Of a stretch of 64,000 nucleotides of DNA, positions 1-8,539 are shown one piece after another. The position numbers and the translations under genes were made by a program. The stretch covers positions 12,851 to 76,850 of the forward strand of contig CAZHIZ010000001.1 in assembly GCA_964532875.1 (NCBI GenBank), written 5' to 3'. How positions within the stretch are numbered: the stretch's first letter is position 1; the number at the start of each line of letters is the position of its first letter. This DNA is from Caldithrix sp964532875. GTDB taxonomy: Bacteria > Calditrichota > Calditrichia > Calditrichales > Calditrichaceae. The notes beneath the pieces are model-generated. The model was not told the origin of the DNA and ran no database searches. It saw nothing but the letters and a program-made list of their open reading frames with translations.

Positions 1-96
1 CCGGGAGATTTGCTCCTGTTTATGGGAGCAGGTACCATTAATAAATGGGCGGAAGATTTCAAAGATTATTTGATGAAGGTGACGAACAATGGCTAA
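1..96 (+). CDS. murC: UDP-N-acetylmuramate--L-alanine ligase, C-terminal end (partial)
   Basis: The first 31 codons are the tail of a gene that starts before the window. They read GDLLLFMGAGTINKWAEDF and end in NNG before TAA. The pattern (G-D-L, then GAG) is the usual end of MurC, which adds L-alanine to UDP-MurNAc in the cytoplasm during peptidoglycan precursor synthesis. The position directly before ftsQ fits the dcw cluster order murC-(murB)-ftsQ-ftsA-ftsZ. Its last 8 bases overlap the start of ftsQ, suggesting translational coupling. Other Mur ligases are less likely because the GAG motif near the C-terminus is typical of MurC. Confidence 0.72.
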   Translation, partial: PGDLLLFMGAGTINKWAEDFKDYLMKVTNNG

Positions 97-862
97 ACGG
101 AAAACGCATCGTATTCGTTCGACTTTTATCTTTTTGGGCATCATCGTTTTGCTTTCGTTGCTGGCTTACGCCAATCGGCAAATTGAAACGTTCATGGAAA
201 ACCGAATTTCCGAATTTCGTTTGCACAATATTCGCATTCACGGGAATTCGATTTTAGGGCGCCAGGATATTTTGAATCTTTGCGGAGTAAAACCGGGGGC
301 CAAATATTTAAAGATTAAGCCGGCTCTCATTGCCCGTAAATTAAGACGCTCGCCCTTCATCAAGTCGGCTTCGGCAACGTACAGTTTGCCCTCCACCTTG
401 CACATCACCGTGCAGGAACGTCGTCCCATTGCCTTCGTGTACGACGATCGCCTGCGTTTGATTGACGATGAAGGAGTGCTTTTACCCATTCCCAAAAACC
501 GGCATCGTGTTTGGGATTTGCCGCTTATTCAGGGCTTTTCGGGCAGCGCGGGCCAGACGGGGCAGCGTACGGAGCAGGCCAAAATATTGAAAGCCGTGGA
601 AGTGTTGCAATATGTGCGTTTTATTAAATCACCGGTAAATCCGATCATTGCCGCCATCGACGTGCAAAATCCCAAAACCATGTATTTAACGTTGGTTAAG
701 GGCGGAGCGCGCGTACGTTTTGACGGACAAAAATATCAGGACGAATTGTACGTTTTGAGTCAGTACATTCAAAATTATCTGAATTGGGCGCAACTTGCGG
801 ATATCGAATACATCGACTTGCGTTTTGCCGATCGTTTGATCATTAAAAATAAACGCGGTTGA
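89..862 (+). CDS. ftsQ: Cell division protein FtsQ/DivIB
   Basis: A 257-aa bitopic membrane protein of the divisome. A short basic N-terminus is followed by one membrane segment (about residues 12-29), then a POTRA domain (about 43-110, beginning LHNIRIHGNSILGRQDILN) and the beta FtsQ domain. FtsQ links the FtsBL complex to late division proteins in the periplasm. The ATG overlaps the upstream stop by 8 bp (ATGGCTAA), and GAAGGTG lies 8-14 bases upstream as a ribosome-binding site. Sequence conservation in this family is low, so the call rests on POTRA architecture, length and position before ftsA. Confidence 0.9.
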   Translation: MAKRKTHRIRSTFIFLGIIVLLSLLAYANRQIETFMENRISEFRLHNIRIHGNSILGRQDILNLCGVKPGAKYLKIKPALIARKLRRSPFIKSASATYSLPSTLHITVQERRPIAFVYDDRLRLIDDEGVLLPIPKNRHRVWDLPLIQGFSGSAGQTGQRTEQAKILKAVEVLQYVRFIKSPVNPIIAAIDVQNPKTMYLTLVKGGARVRFDGQKYQDELYVLSQYIQNYLNWAQLADIEYIDLRFADRLIIKNKRG

Positions 863-914
863 AACGGAGTGCTTAAATTTCGAAAAAATAAATTTAAAAT
901 ATTAGGTGAAGTCT

Positions 915-2147
915 ATGGAAAAAAATGATATTGTTTGCGGATTGGATATCGGGACAACCAAAATTGCCGCCATTGTGGGTAAATTGGATGAATACGGGAA
1001 TTTAAACATTGTCGGAGTGGGGCATCATCCCTCGCACGGCTTGCGGCGGGGTGTGGTTGTCAATATCGAAAAGACGGTGGATTCCATTCGTCATGCCGTG
1101 GAGCAGGCCGAGTTGACCAGCGGGCACAAGATTACCCGTGTGTATGCCGGCATCGCCGGGGATCATATCCGGTCTTTCAACAGCACGGGTGTTATTGCGG
1201 TTAGTGCCAAAGATAAGGTGATTACCCACAAGGATGTGCAACGGGTTATTAATGCCGCCCAGGCCTTTTCCATGCCTATGGATCGCGAAATCATTCATGT
1301 GCTGCCGCAGGAATTTACCGTGGATAATCAGGATGGCATTAAAAACCCCGTGGGCATGGCCGGGGTTCGTCTGGAAGCAGAAGTTCACATTATTACGGCC
1401 GCAGTGGCTTCGGCCAAAAACATTATTAATTGCATCGATCAGGCCGGATACGAAGTAGCGGACATCGTTCTGGAGCCGTATGCTTCCAGCCTGTCGGTTT
1501 TGCATGAGGACGAACGGGATTTGGGTGTGGCCATCATCGATATCGGCGGAGGTACCACGGATATTGCCATGTTCTTTGACGGGAGCATCCGGCATACTAA
1601 GGTTCTGGGAATTGGCGGAGAACATGTTACCGGAGATTTGGCGCAAGGCCTGCGCACCTCGCGCGATCAGGCCGAGGAAATTAAGAAAAAATACGGTCTG
1701 GCCATGCAATCGCTTTTGGAAAAGGATGAGTTGATCAAGGTTCCGGGGGTCGCCAATCGCCCGTCCCGGGAAATTTCCCGTAGCGTAATTGCCGCTATTG
1801 TCGAACCGCGCATGGAGGAGATTTTTCAATTGGCCTTACGTCAAATGGAAAAATCGGATATTTTTGATTCGCTCGGTGCCGGGGTAGTATTAACAGGTGG
1901 GGCTTCTCTTATCGAAGGGGCAGCCGAATTGGCCGAGCGCATCATGGGGTTGCCGGTGGAGATCGGCTATCCGCGTGTCAGCGGGGGGTTGGTAGAAACG
2001 GTACGTAGCCCTATTTACGCCACCGGAGTCGGTTTGATTTATTACGGTTTACGCTACGGAAAGAATGACCGGCGCATTATTAAAAACAACGGAATTACGG
2101 CCATCTGGCAACGATTGAAAGAAATTGTGGATGAATTTTTCGGTTAA
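915..2147 (+). CDS. ftsA: Cell division protein FtsA
   Basis: An actin-like ATPase (410 aa) that tethers FtsZ filaments to the membrane. The phosphate-1 motif (GLDIGTTKIAAIVG) is near the N-terminus, the SHS2/1C insertion follows (about 85-165), and the phosphate-2 motif (DIGGGTTDIAMF) is near residue 210. The C-terminus ends in an amphipathic helix (ITAIWQRLKEIVDEFFG), the membrane-targeting sequence expected of FtsA. A GTG at 906 is in frame, but it overlaps the AGGTGA ribosome-binding site. The ATG at 915 is therefore the better start. It lies 52 bp after ftsQ and 83 bp before ftsZ. Confidence 0.95.
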   Translation: MEKNDIVCGLDIGTTKIAAIVGKLDEYGNLNIVGVGHHPSHGLRRGVVVNIEKTVDSIRHAVEQAELTSGHKITRVYAGIAGDHIRSFNSTGVIAVSAKDKVITHKDVQRVINAAQAFSMPMDREIIHVLPQEFTVDNQDGIKNPVGMAGVRLEAEVHIITAAVASAKNIINCIDQAGYEVADIVLEPYASSLSVLHEDERDLGVAIIDIGGGTTDIAMFFDGSIRHTKVLGIGGEHVTGDLAQGLRTSRDQAEEIKKKYGLAMQSLLEKDELIKVPGVANRPSREISRSVIAAIVEPRMEEIFQLALRQMEKSDIFDSLGAGVVLTGGASLIEGAAELAERIMGLPVEIGYPRVSGGLVETVRSPIYATGVGLIYYGLRYGKNDRRIIKNNGITAIWQRLKEIVDEFFG

Positions 2148-2230
2148 GCAATTGATAATTATTCGCTGGAGATGCCGATAGAGCAGGCTGCAAATAAAAT
2201 AAGCAAATTCAAATAACGGGAGAAAATAAA

Positions 2231-3436
2231 ATGATCCAGTTTGATGCATCCGAAGAACAGGGCGCCAAAATAAAAGTAGTGGGCGTCGGTGGGGCCGGCG
2301 GGAATGCCATTAACGGCATGATCGATGCCGGTTTGCAGGGAATCGAATTTATAGCCATTAACACGGACGCGCAGGATTTGGAAAAAAGTAAAGCGTCCAG
2401 CCGGTTGCAAATCGGCAAAAATTTAACCAAAGGCCTGGGAGCCGGGGCAAATCCGGAAATCGGTTTAAAGGCCATCATGGAAGACAAAGATCGGGTGATC
2501 GAAGCCTTGAACGGCGCCGATATGGTTTTTGTCACCTGCGGCATGGGTGGCGGAACCGGTACCGGAGCGGCTCCGATTATCGCCGAAATTGCCAAGGATT
2601 TGGGTGCCCTGACCGTCGGTATTACGACCATGCCTTTCAGTTGGGAAGGGTTGGTACGTAAGCGCAATGCGCAAAAAGGCATCGAAGCCATGCGTGAGCG
2701 GGTTGATACGATTTTGGTTATTCCCAATGACCGAATCTTCTCCATTATCGAGCCCAACACGCCTTTTATTGCGGCTTTTAAGGAAATCGATTCCATTTTA
2801 CTGGAAGCTACTCGCAGTATTTCCGATTTGATTAACATGCGGGGTTACATTAATCTCGATTTTGCCGATGTACGCACCATCATGTCCGGTATGGGCGATG
2901 CCCTGATGGGCAGTGGTGTGGGAGTCGGTGAAAATCGGGCCATTATTGCCGCCGAACAGGCCATTACCAGCCCTCTGTTGGACGGGGTTGATATTTCCGG
3001 CGCCCGTGGTGTTTTGATCAATATTACCGGCGGAAATAATATTTCGATGCACGAAGTGGGACAGGCCTCTTCGTTAATCCAGCAAACCGTGGGTGAAGAA
3101 GCGAATGTGATTTTCGGGGTGGTAATTGATGATAATCTTAGCGAAGAGATTCGGGTGACGGTTATTGCCACCGGTTTTAACAAGGATTTTGAAAAAGCCG
3201 AAATTTTGCAAAAGCCCAAAGATGAACCCCTCGAACAACCGAACAAAACGAAGGACCGTGACAGCACGGATTATCGGGATTACGACAAGCCGACCTTTAT
3301 TCGTAAACAGACACCGGTGGAAGAACCTCTGGCCCGCAAACCTCAACCGAAGATTTATTTTTTCAATGAAGACGAGGTTGACGACGATCCCGAAAATCTG
3401 GAAATCCCGGCCTTTTTGCGTAAACAAATGGATTAA
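2231..3436 (+). CDS. ftsZ: Cell division protein FtsZ (tubulin-like GTPase)
   Basis: A 401-aa bacterial tubulin homologue that forms the division ring. The N-terminal nucleotide-binding segment is VVGVGGAGGNAINGMI, the tubulin signature is GGMGGGTGTGAAP (about residues 105-117), and the catalytic T7 loop is NLDFADVRTIM (about 208-218). A charged, poorly conserved linker (about 325-385) leads to the C-terminal peptide IPAFLRKQMD, the FtsA-binding tail. GGGAG ends 7 bases before the ATG. It is the last gene of the division cluster; a hairpin follows 13 bp after the stop. Confidence 0.98.
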   Translation: MIQFDASEEQGAKIKVVGVGGAGGNAINGMIDAGLQGIEFIAINTDAQDLEKSKASSRLQIGKNLTKGLGAGANPEIGLKAIMEDKDRVIEALNGADMVFVTCGMGGGTGTGAAPIIAEIAKDLGALTVGITTMPFSWEGLVRKRNAQKGIEAMRERVDTILVIPNDRIFSIIEPNTPFIAAFKEIDSILLEATRSISDLINMRGYINLDFADVRTIMSGMGDALMGSGVGVGENRAIIAAEQAITSPLLDGVDISGARGVLINITGGNNISMHEVGQASSLIQQTVGEEANVIFGVVIDDNLSEEIRVTVIATGFNKDFEKAEILQKPKDEPLEQPNKTKDRDSTDYRDYDKPTFIRKQTPVEEPLARKPQPKIYFFNEDEVDDDPENLEIPAFLRKQMD

Positions 3437-3449
3437 TGCGGACTCACCC

Positions 3450-3490
3450 GGTAAAGACGCCGTTCAAGGCGTCTTTACCCCATTGATCCT
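3450..3490 (+). terminator. Hairpin after ftsZ, probable terminator
   Basis: A perfect 12-bp inverted repeat (GGTAAAGACGCC / GGCGTCTTTACC, 3450-3461 and 3468-3479) with a 6-base loop. The U-tract is poor (a TTTTT run ends about 14 bases downstream), so termination may be partial. Confidence 0.6.
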
Positions 3491-3689
3491 TTTTGAGAAT
3501 GCCCGCTTTTAGCCTGCGGCTCCATTGTGATCTAAGCCATAAAATAGTAAAAATTTTTTGCCCCAATTGCCATCTTTTCGTTTAATTTTTGAGAAAACAG
3601 TATCTTAAAACAGATCGGGACGATTTAAAGATTAAACACCGCCATCCGATTAACAATAAAGTAACGGAATACGAAAAAGGAGAATGGAG

Positions 3690-3905
3690 ATGCAAGCGGA
3701 ACTTTACGGGATCAATGAAGTCGCCTCGCAACTGGGAGTTAGCAGCGAGGTCATTAAACGTTTTATCCGCATGGGATTTGTTTTTCCGGTCAATAAACAG
3801 GGCATGAAGCTGACGCGCTATGGTATTCGCCGTTTAAGAATGGTCCTGGATTTGTACGAAAAATCCTATCCTCTGGAACGTATCGAAGCATACTTAAATC
3901 ATTAA
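3690..3905 (+). CDS. Small MerR-like helix-turn-helix protein
   Basis: A 71-aa protein beginning MQAELYGINEVASQLGVSSE, which matches the winged-helix DNA-binding head of MerR-type regulators: a YGINEVA opening, a recognition helix with SSEVIKRFIRMGFV, then a wing and RRLRMVLDLYEKSYPLERIEAYL. The usual MerR coiled coil and effector domain are absent, so it is either a stand-alone DNA-binding protein or a BldC/excisionase-like protein. The ATG at 3690 is preferred over one at 3684 because AAGGAGA (3677-3683) is then correctly spaced. It is monocistronic, with a short hairpin after it. Target unknown. Confidence 0.72.
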   Translation: MQAELYGINEVASQLGVSSEVIKRFIRMGFVFPVNKQGMKLTRYGIRRLRMVLDLYEKSYPLERIEAYLNH

Positions 3906-3911
3906 AATACA

Positions 3912-3937
3912 TGCTGCCCTTGGTAACGGGCATTTTT
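3912..3937 (+). terminator. Short hairpin with U-tract after the MerR-like gene
   Basis: TGCCC (3915-3919) pairs with GGGCA (3928-3932) and is followed by TTTTT. Flanking AT/AT bases can extend the stem with one bulge. It lies 10 bp after the stop codon, as expected for a rho-independent terminator, though the stem is short. Confidence 0.5.
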
Positions 3938-4102
3938 AAATAATCCCGCTAAAACGGCCGGGGATTGTCATCACCTTATCGGAAATCTATCTGTTTGCAG
4001 GGCGCCACAAAGGTGCGGCTTTCTTTAAAAAATACAGGTTCCTTCCTTTTTTGATTTACCCCATATTTTAAGGTTAAATTGGGTAAAAAGCCCTTTTGCC
4101 AT

Positions 4103-4131
4103 TTGATTTTATTCGTTCTCACTTCTATATT
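4103..4131 (+). promoter_or_regulatory. Sigma70-type promoter of the PLP lyase gene
   Basis: TTGATT (4103-4108), a 17-base spacer and TATATT (4126-4131), 42 bases before the start codon. The leader to the AGAGGGAGA ribosome-binding site is short and shows no riboswitch-like fold. Confidence 0.55.
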
Positions 4132-4173
4132 ATTTTTGTTGCGGAATTAGCCATATTTACAAGAGGGAGAATA

Positions 4174-5373
4174 ATGGAAAACAACGAATTAAAAAAATTA
4201 TCGTTCGCCACCTTGTGCGTTCACGGGTCCGGTGGTGCCGACCCGGCTACCGGTGCTTTAAGTTTGCCCATTTATCAAAGTTCTACTTTCAAATTTAAAA
4301 GCGCCAAGCACGGCGCTCAGATATTTTCCGGGGAACGCGAGGGTTACGTGTACACCCGTCTGGGCAATCCCACTCAGGCGGCTTTTGAAAGAGAAATGGC
4401 ATTTTTGGAAGGCGGTGAGGCCGCATTGGCCTTTGCCTCGGGCATGGGGGCCATTTCGGCTGTTATTTTTTCGCTTTGCGAATCGGGCGATAACTTTATT
4501 TCCACCAACACCCTTTACGGCGGTACGCACAACTTGTTCATGGAAACTTTACCGCGCTATCAAATCGAAGCGCGTGAAGTGGACACGACCAATCTGGAAA
4601 ATGTTATTAATGCCATTGACGATCACACCCGTTTGATTTACATCGAAACGCCGGCAAATCCCACTTTAACCGTAACGGATTTAAAAGCGTGCGCCAAAAT
4701 CGCCCGTGATTACAAGATTCCTTTAGTGGTGGATAACACGTTTTCCACTCCGTTTTTCCAACGGCCCATTGCCCTGGGAGCCGATGTGGTTTTGCATTCG
4801 GCAACCAAATACATCGGTGGGCACGGAGATACGGTTGCCGGTGTGGTTATCGGTAAAAAGGATTTTATCGATCGTTTACGGGCTAATTTTTTGCGGGATT
4901 TGGGTGCGGTAATCAGTCCGGTTAATGCCTGGCTTCTGGTACGGGGATTAAAAACCCTGGCCGTTCGCATGCAGCGACATGAAGAAAACGCGATGAAAAT
5001 CGCCAAATTTCTGCAATTTCATCCCAAGGTAAAACGGGTTTACTATCCGGGGTTAACCACGCATCCGCAACATGCGGTTGCTCAAAAGCAAATGTTCGGT
5101 TTTGGGGGAATGGTTAGTTTCGAAATTAAAGGAGGGCGCCGGGCCGGCGAAAAATTAATGGATTCGGTTAAGTTGTTTACTCTGGCCGTCAGTCTGGGCG
5201 ATGTGGATTCATTAATCGAACATCCGGCCTCCATGACCCATTCTACCTATTCAGCGGAAGAATTAGCCGAGTGCGGCATTTCGGAAAGTCTGGTTCGTCT
5301 TTCGGTAGGCCTGGAAGATTTCAGGGATTTGATTGCCGATCTTTCCCAGGCCTTGCGCAAGGTAAAGGTGTAA
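4174..5373 (+). CDS. Cys/Met-metabolism PLP enzyme (methionine/cystathionine gamma-lyase family)
   Basis: A 399-aa fold-type I PLP enzyme of trans-sulfuration metabolism. Visible landmarks are VYTRLGNPTQAAFE (the tyrosine/arginine segment contacting PLP phosphate of the neighbouring subunit), SGMGAISA, and the PLP lysine in HSATKYIGGHGD. Family members cleave or form C-S bonds of methionine, cystathionine or O-acylhomoserine. The sequence is closest in feel to methionine gamma-lyase, but the active-site cysteine typical of that enzyme (LYGCT) is glycine here (LYGGT), as in cystathionine gamma-lyases. Substrate is therefore left open. The start at 4174 is chosen for AGAGGGAGA just upstream; an in-frame ATG at 4096 lies upstream of the promoter and lacks such a site. 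Confidence 0.88.
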   Translation: MENNELKKLSFATLCVHGSGGADPATGALSLPIYQSSTFKFKSAKHGAQIFSGEREGYVYTRLGNPTQAAFEREMAFLEGGEAALAFASGMGAISAVIFSLCESGDNFISTNTLYGGTHNLFMETLPRYQIEAREVDTTNLENVINAIDDHTRLIYIETPANPTLTVTDLKACAKIARDYKIPLVVDNTFSTPFFQRPIALGADVVLHSATKYIGGHGDTVAGVVIGKKDFIDRLRANFLRDLGAVISPVNAWLLVRGLKTLAVRMQRHEENAMKIAKFLQFHPKVKRVYYPGLTTHPQHAVAQKQMFGFGGMVSFEIKGGRRAGEKLMDSVKLFTLAVSLGDVDSLIEHPASMTHSTYSAEELAECGISESLVRLSVGLEDFRDLIADLSQALRKVKV

Positions 5374-5521
5374 AAGAAATTTTGCTTTTTGGAGTTTTTG
5401 ACTTAAACTATTGCAAAGTTAAAAAAAATGGCGGTTCCCGGAGCTTGAGTCGGCTGACCTCCGGCTCTTTGGCCTTCGTCCCGGAATAGCGCGGCTCCGG
5501 GGCCGTTTTATGAAAAAAATA

Positions 5522-5551
5522 AAAAGGCAAGAGAACGTTCTCTTGCCTTTT
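5522..5551 (-). terminator. Terminator of the tRNA-Thr gene
   Basis: A perfect palindrome with 15-bp arms (AAAAGGCAAGAGAAC / GTTCTCTTGCCTTTT). On the minus strand it begins 12 bases after the tRNA 3' end and continues into TATTTTTTT, a good U-tract for leftward transcription. Confidence 0.75.
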
Positions 5552-5563
5552 CTTGCTTATGCG

Positions 5564-5636
5564 AGCCACCGACAGGAGTTGAACCTGCGACCCACTGATT
5601 ACGAATCAGTTGCTCTACCAACTGAGCTACGGTGGC
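5564..5636 (-). tRNA. tRNA-Thr (anticodon CGT)
   Basis: Read on the minus strand, the gene folds as a full cloverleaf. The acceptor stem is GCCACCG/CGGTGGC with discriminator T. The D-arm contains AGCTCAGTTGGTAGAGC, the anticodon arm is CTGAT-TCGTAA-TCAG with anticodon CGT (reads ACG), and the T-arm contains GGTTCAACTCC. The 3' CCA is not encoded. It has its own promoter and terminator, so it is a single-gene unit. Confidence 0.96.
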
Positions 5637-5656
5637 CTTTTATTTTAAGAGCCGTA

Positions 5657-5685
5657 AATTTAAGATAAAAATGAATGGAAATCAA
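5657..5685 (-). promoter_or_regulatory. Promoter of the tRNA-Thr gene
   Basis: On the minus strand: TTGATT (5685-5680), a 17-base spacer and TAAATT (5662-5657), 20 bases before the tRNA 5' end. Confidence 0.6.
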
Positions 5686-5687
5686 CC

Positions 5688-6035
5688 TTATCGTAGCGGC
5701 CCCTGAATACGAATAATATCCGTGCGGCAAATATCGCACTGGCATAATTTACGCAATTCGTCGAACTGGAACATGCCCAGATTATGGCCGTCGCTAAAGG
5801 TGAACATAATGGCATAGCGTCCAATCATTTGCCACGATTGAAAGGTAACCTCTTTGGCCTTTTCGACAAAGGTTTTAAAGGCCCAGGATTCTTCCCCCTC
5901 ATTCCGGATTTTTTCGCAGGAAGCGCAGGGGCAATGCACTCGCAGATGATCGGCAAAATAAATACTTTCGTGCCCGTCGTCCCAGACAATTTGTACAACC
6001 TTGTCCGAAAGCAGTTCTATTTTTTGGGGATACAT
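5688..6035 (-). CDS. DUF971 / gamma-butyrobetaine hydroxylase N-terminal-like protein
   Basis: A 115-aa soluble protein that is essentially one DUF971 domain, the small fold also found at the N-terminus of gamma-butyrobetaine hydroxylases and beside or fused to Mrp/ApbC iron-sulfur carriers. It shows WDDGHESIYFADHLRVHCPC, then a second cysteine cluster CQCDIC near the C-terminus. The cysteine pairs suggest metal or Fe-S binding. No mrp homologue is in view. The start is followed by MYPQKIELLSDKVV, with AAAGG upstream. It probably stands alone: pepT ends 87 bp upstream and has its own terminator. Confidence 0.82.
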   Translation of the reverse strand: MYPQKIELLSDKVVQIVWDDGHESIYFADHLRVHCPCASCEKIRNEGEESWAFKTFVEKAKEVTFQSWQMIGRYAIMFTFSDGHNLGMFQFDELRKLCQCDICRTDIIRIQGPLR

Positions 6036-6084
6036 GATTATTTGCCTTTTTGCTAAATCGGTTAGCGGATTTCGCCATGAAAAA

Positions 6085-6111
6085 CAGGCGCTCTTTTTAA
6101 ATAAGAGCGCC
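6085..6111 (-). terminator. Terminator of pepT
   Basis: GGCGCTCTT (6087-6095) pairs with AAGAGCGCC (6103-6111). On the minus strand the stem lies 10 bases after the pepT stop and is followed by TGTTTTT. Confidence 0.7.
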
Positions 6112-6121
6112 CGCGAATTTT

Positions 6122-7375
6122 TTATTTTTTACTTTTTTCAGCCCAAATTTGCAACAAGTTAACCAGTGTTTCAACAGCTTTTTCCATATCGTAAATACAA
6201 ATCCATTCCTTTTTGCTGTGGAAATTATGGCCGCCGGTGAAGATGTTGGGGGTAAGCAAACCCATGAACGATAGACGGGAACCGTCCGTGCCGCCGCGAA
6301 TTAAACTGTGCCTGGGTTCAATGCCTGCCCGTTTTACGGCTTCAATGGCATATTCCACCACTTTCGGATCTTCATCGATTTTGTATTTCATGTTACGATA
6401 CGATTCTTCGATGCGCAATTCCACGCTTGCCGGAGCATATTTTTGGGAAAGTTCATCACACAAATTCTGTAGGAATTTTTCTTTTTCTTCCAGGCCTTCC
6501 ACCGTAAAATCGCGCACCAAAAAAGTGATTTCCGTCAGTTCTACCGAACCTTTAAAAGCGTGAGGGTGCAAGTAACCTTCGCGTCCTTCGGTGGTTTCCG
6601 GCGACATGGTGTCCTTGGGCAAACGTTCAATCAGCTCCGCGCCGATTTTGATACCGTTGATCATTTTACCTTTGGCATAGCCGGGATGCACATTAACCCC
6701 TTTTATGGTCACATAAGCCGTATCCGCACAGAAAGTTTCGTCTTCGATTTCGCCCAACGATTCACCGTCGATGGTGTAGGCGTAGTCGGCACCGAATTTT
6801 TTAACGTCAAAGTATTTGGTACCCGTGCCGACTTCTTCATCCACGGTAAAGGCTACGCGAATGGTCCCGTGTTTGATTTCGGGATTTTCAATTAAATATT
6901 GCAATGTGCCCATGATTTCGGCAATGCCCGCTTTGTCATCGGCGCCTAAAAGCGTGGTGCCGTCGGTCGTGATAATGTCTTTGCCGATGCAATGCTTTAA
7001 TTCGGGATTTTGATCGAATTTAATGACCTGTTCGGGGTCGTTCGGTAAAACGATATCTTGCCCCTGATAATTTTCATGAATGACCGGATGCACATTAGCA
7101 CCGCTGACCTCCGGTGAGGTATCCATGTGGGAGATCAAACCGATTACCGGCACATCGTAGTCCACATTGGAAGGCAGGGTGGCAAACACATAGCCGTGTT
7201 CATCCATTTCCACATCCTGCAGGCCCAACTCCTTTAATTCTTTCACCAGATGACGGCCCAATTCTTTCTGTTTTTCCGTGCTGGGATAGGTTTCGGATTC
7301 TTCACTGGATTGGGTGTCGAATTTAACATAGTTTAAAAAACGATCTAAGAAAAGACGACGATCAATAGGTTTCAT
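6122..7375 (-). CDS. pepT: Peptidase T (tripeptide aminopeptidase, M20B)
   Basis: A 417-aa cytoplasmic di-zinc peptidase that removes N-terminal residues from tripeptides. Zinc and catalytic motifs are all present: GLISHMDTSPEVSGAN (ligand His), LLGADDKAGIAEIM (bridging Asp), FTVDEEVGTGTKYF (catalytic Glu and Glu ligand), TIDGESLGE, and the final ligand histidine in GGHNFHSKKEWI. The length matches E. coli PepT (about 408 aa). GAGGTG lies ahead of the ATG and a sigma70-type promoter is further upstream. With the OPT transporter and peptidases at 33-41 kb, it points to peptide use. Confidence 0.95.
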   Translation of the reverse strand: MKPIDRRLFLDRFLNYVKFDTQSSEESETYPSTEKQKELGRHLVKELKELGLQDVEMDEHGYVFATLPSNVDYDVPVIGLISHMDTSPEVSGANVHPVIHENYQGQDIVLPNDPEQVIKFDQNPELKHCIGKDIITTDGTTLLGADDKAGIAEIMGTLQYLIENPEIKHGTIRVAFTVDEEVGTGTKYFDVKKFGADYAYTIDGESLGEIEDETFCADTAYVTIKGVNVHPGYAKGKMINGIKIGAELIERLPKDTMSPETTEGREGYLHPHAFKGSVELTEITFLVRDFTVEGLEEKEKFLQNLCDELSQKYAPASVELRIEESYRNMKYKIDEDPKVVEYAIEAVKRAGIEPRHSLIRGGTDGSRLSFMGLLTPNIFTGGHNFHSKKEWICIYDMEKAVETLVNLLQIWAEKSKK

Positions 7376-7421
7376 TTTACACCTCGTGTTTTAAATAAGA
7401 CTGATTTCTAAGCGAAAGCCA

Positions 7422-7450
7422 AATTTAATAAACAAATCCCTTCGATCCAA
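7422..7450 (-). promoter_or_regulatory. Promoter of pepT
   Basis: On the minus strand: TTGGAT (7450-7445), a 17-base spacer and TAAATT (7427-7422), 46 bases before the start codon. Confidence 0.5.
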
Positions 7451-7585
7451 ACTTTCTGAAAGGAATTGTACCGACCTTTGTGCGGGCATGCAGAACAATT
7501 GACGGCGGCATTTGGAAGGCATTTTTTATGGCAAGCTAAAACCGCATTCTTTTTGCCGAATCCCGGCTCATTCCGGCCAATAAAA

Positions 7586-7612
7586 AAAGCCGTTCCGGGA
7601 CGAAACGGCTTT
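7586..7612 (-). terminator. Terminator of the CpoB-like gene
   Basis: AAAGCCGTT (7586-7594) pairs with AACGGCTTT (7604-7612). On the minus strand the stem is followed by a TTTT run, 23 bases after the upstream stop codon. Confidence 0.75.
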
Positions 7613-7635
7613 AAAAAATCATTTAGATTTTTAAA

Positions 7636-8475
7636 TCAATATTTGGCTAAAATGGCTTCGGCACGACTGACATAGGGGCTGTTGGGAAATTCACTGCGCA
7701 ACCGCTGAAATTCTTCGCGCGCTTTTTCCACCTCACCTTTGCGCAAGTAGCACAACACCAGTTTAAACTGGGCATCGGCCATTTTATTGGAATTGGGAAA
7801 GGTAAACACTTTTTGAAAATCCATGATGGCGGCATCGTATTTTTTAAGCGCATAATGACATTCACCGATCCAGTATTGCGCATTGTCGGCCAGGGGATGA
7901 TTGGGATTGCTGGCAATTAAAGATTGAAATAGGGACAAGGCCGTTTGATAGTCGCGTGCTTCAAAGGCGGCGCGGGCTTTTTGGTAGGTGGCTTCGTATT
8001 CGCTTCCGGAAACCGTACCCACCGGGGCGGCGGTTGGAGTAGACGAATACGTGGCAGCGCTTTCTTTTTTGGATTTTAATCGCGTGATTTCCAAACTCTG
8101 CTGATTCAATTGGTCTTTCAATTGCTGAATAATTTGATCTTTGTCTCTTAGCTGTTGTTGCAGATTTTTAATGCGGCGTTCGTAATCGCGTTTTTCGCGG
8201 CTGGATAATCCGTGTGCGGCATTACCTTGCCCGGGACTCACCACTTCATTTTCATTTAATAAATTCAATTTATCTTTTTTCTTTTTTTTCGTTGCGGGCT
8301 TTTTGGCTGGTTGATTCGTATCGATTCCCAGGAGGGCCTCGATATCCGTCAGGTCTTTTTCTTGCGTGGCCGCGGCATTGGTTTTATCCGGTTCGCTTTT
8401 TTTACGGGTTCCGGCACAGTTGAACATGAAAAATGACAACAAAATCAAAATAAATACCGAAAATTTGATGTTCAT
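7636..8475 (-). CDS. CpoB/YbgF-like TPR lipoprotein (Tol-Pal associated)
   Basis: A 279-aa exported protein. The N-terminus MNIKFSVFILILLSFFMFNC followed by AG is a lipoprotein signal with a loose lipobox. A lysine-rich linker (KKPATKKKKKDKLNLLNE) follows, then a coiled coil (about 95-140, KRDYERRIKNLQQQLRDKD), then three TPR units that end with YVSRAEAILAKY. Coiled coil plus C-terminal TPRs is the CpoB/YbgF architecture, a protein that coordinates cell-wall synthesis and outer-membrane constriction. No tol/pal genes are adjacent, so other TPR lipoproteins (BamD-like) are possible. The ATG at 8475 is chosen for GGAGGAAAC just upstream. Confidence 0.75.
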   Translation of the reverse strand: MNIKFSVFILILLSFFMFNCAGTRKKSEPDKTNAAATQEKDLTDIEALLGIDTNQPAKKPATKKKKKDKLNLLNENEVVSPGQGNAAHGLSSREKRDYERRIKNLQQQLRDKDQIIQQLKDQLNQQSLEITRLKSKKESAATYSSTPTAAPVGTVSGSEYEATYQKARAAFEARDYQTALSLFQSLIASNPNHPLADNAQYWIGECHYALKKYDAAIMDFQKVFTFPNSNKMADAQFKLVLCYLRKGEVEKAREEFQRLRSEFPNSPYVSRAEAILAKY

Positions 8476-8510
8476 AGTTTCCTCCAAGGTCTAAAAGATT
8501 TGGCTAACAC

Positions 8511-8539
8511 AATATATTAATCGTTTGGCAATAAGTCAA
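8511..8539 (-). promoter_or_regulatory. Promoter of the CpoB-like gene
   Basis: On the minus strand: TTGACT (8539-8534), a 17-base spacer and TATATT (8516-8511). One of the clearest promoters in the window. Confidence 0.65.

Noticed and set aside
906..914. GTG start for ftsA nine bases upstream of the ATG
   Set aside because: The GTG overlaps the AGGTGA ribosome-binding site, which is correctly spaced for the ATG at 915.
1002..1829. 275-codon open frame on the minus strand inside ftsA
   Set aside because: It is fully antisense to ftsA, its translation lacks any domain, and ftsA is certain.
3938..4173. SAM-type riboswitch before the PLP sulfur-amino-acid gene
   Set aside because: No conserved SAM-I core or paired arrangement was found; a normal promoter lies 42 bases before the start, leaving no room for an aptamer.
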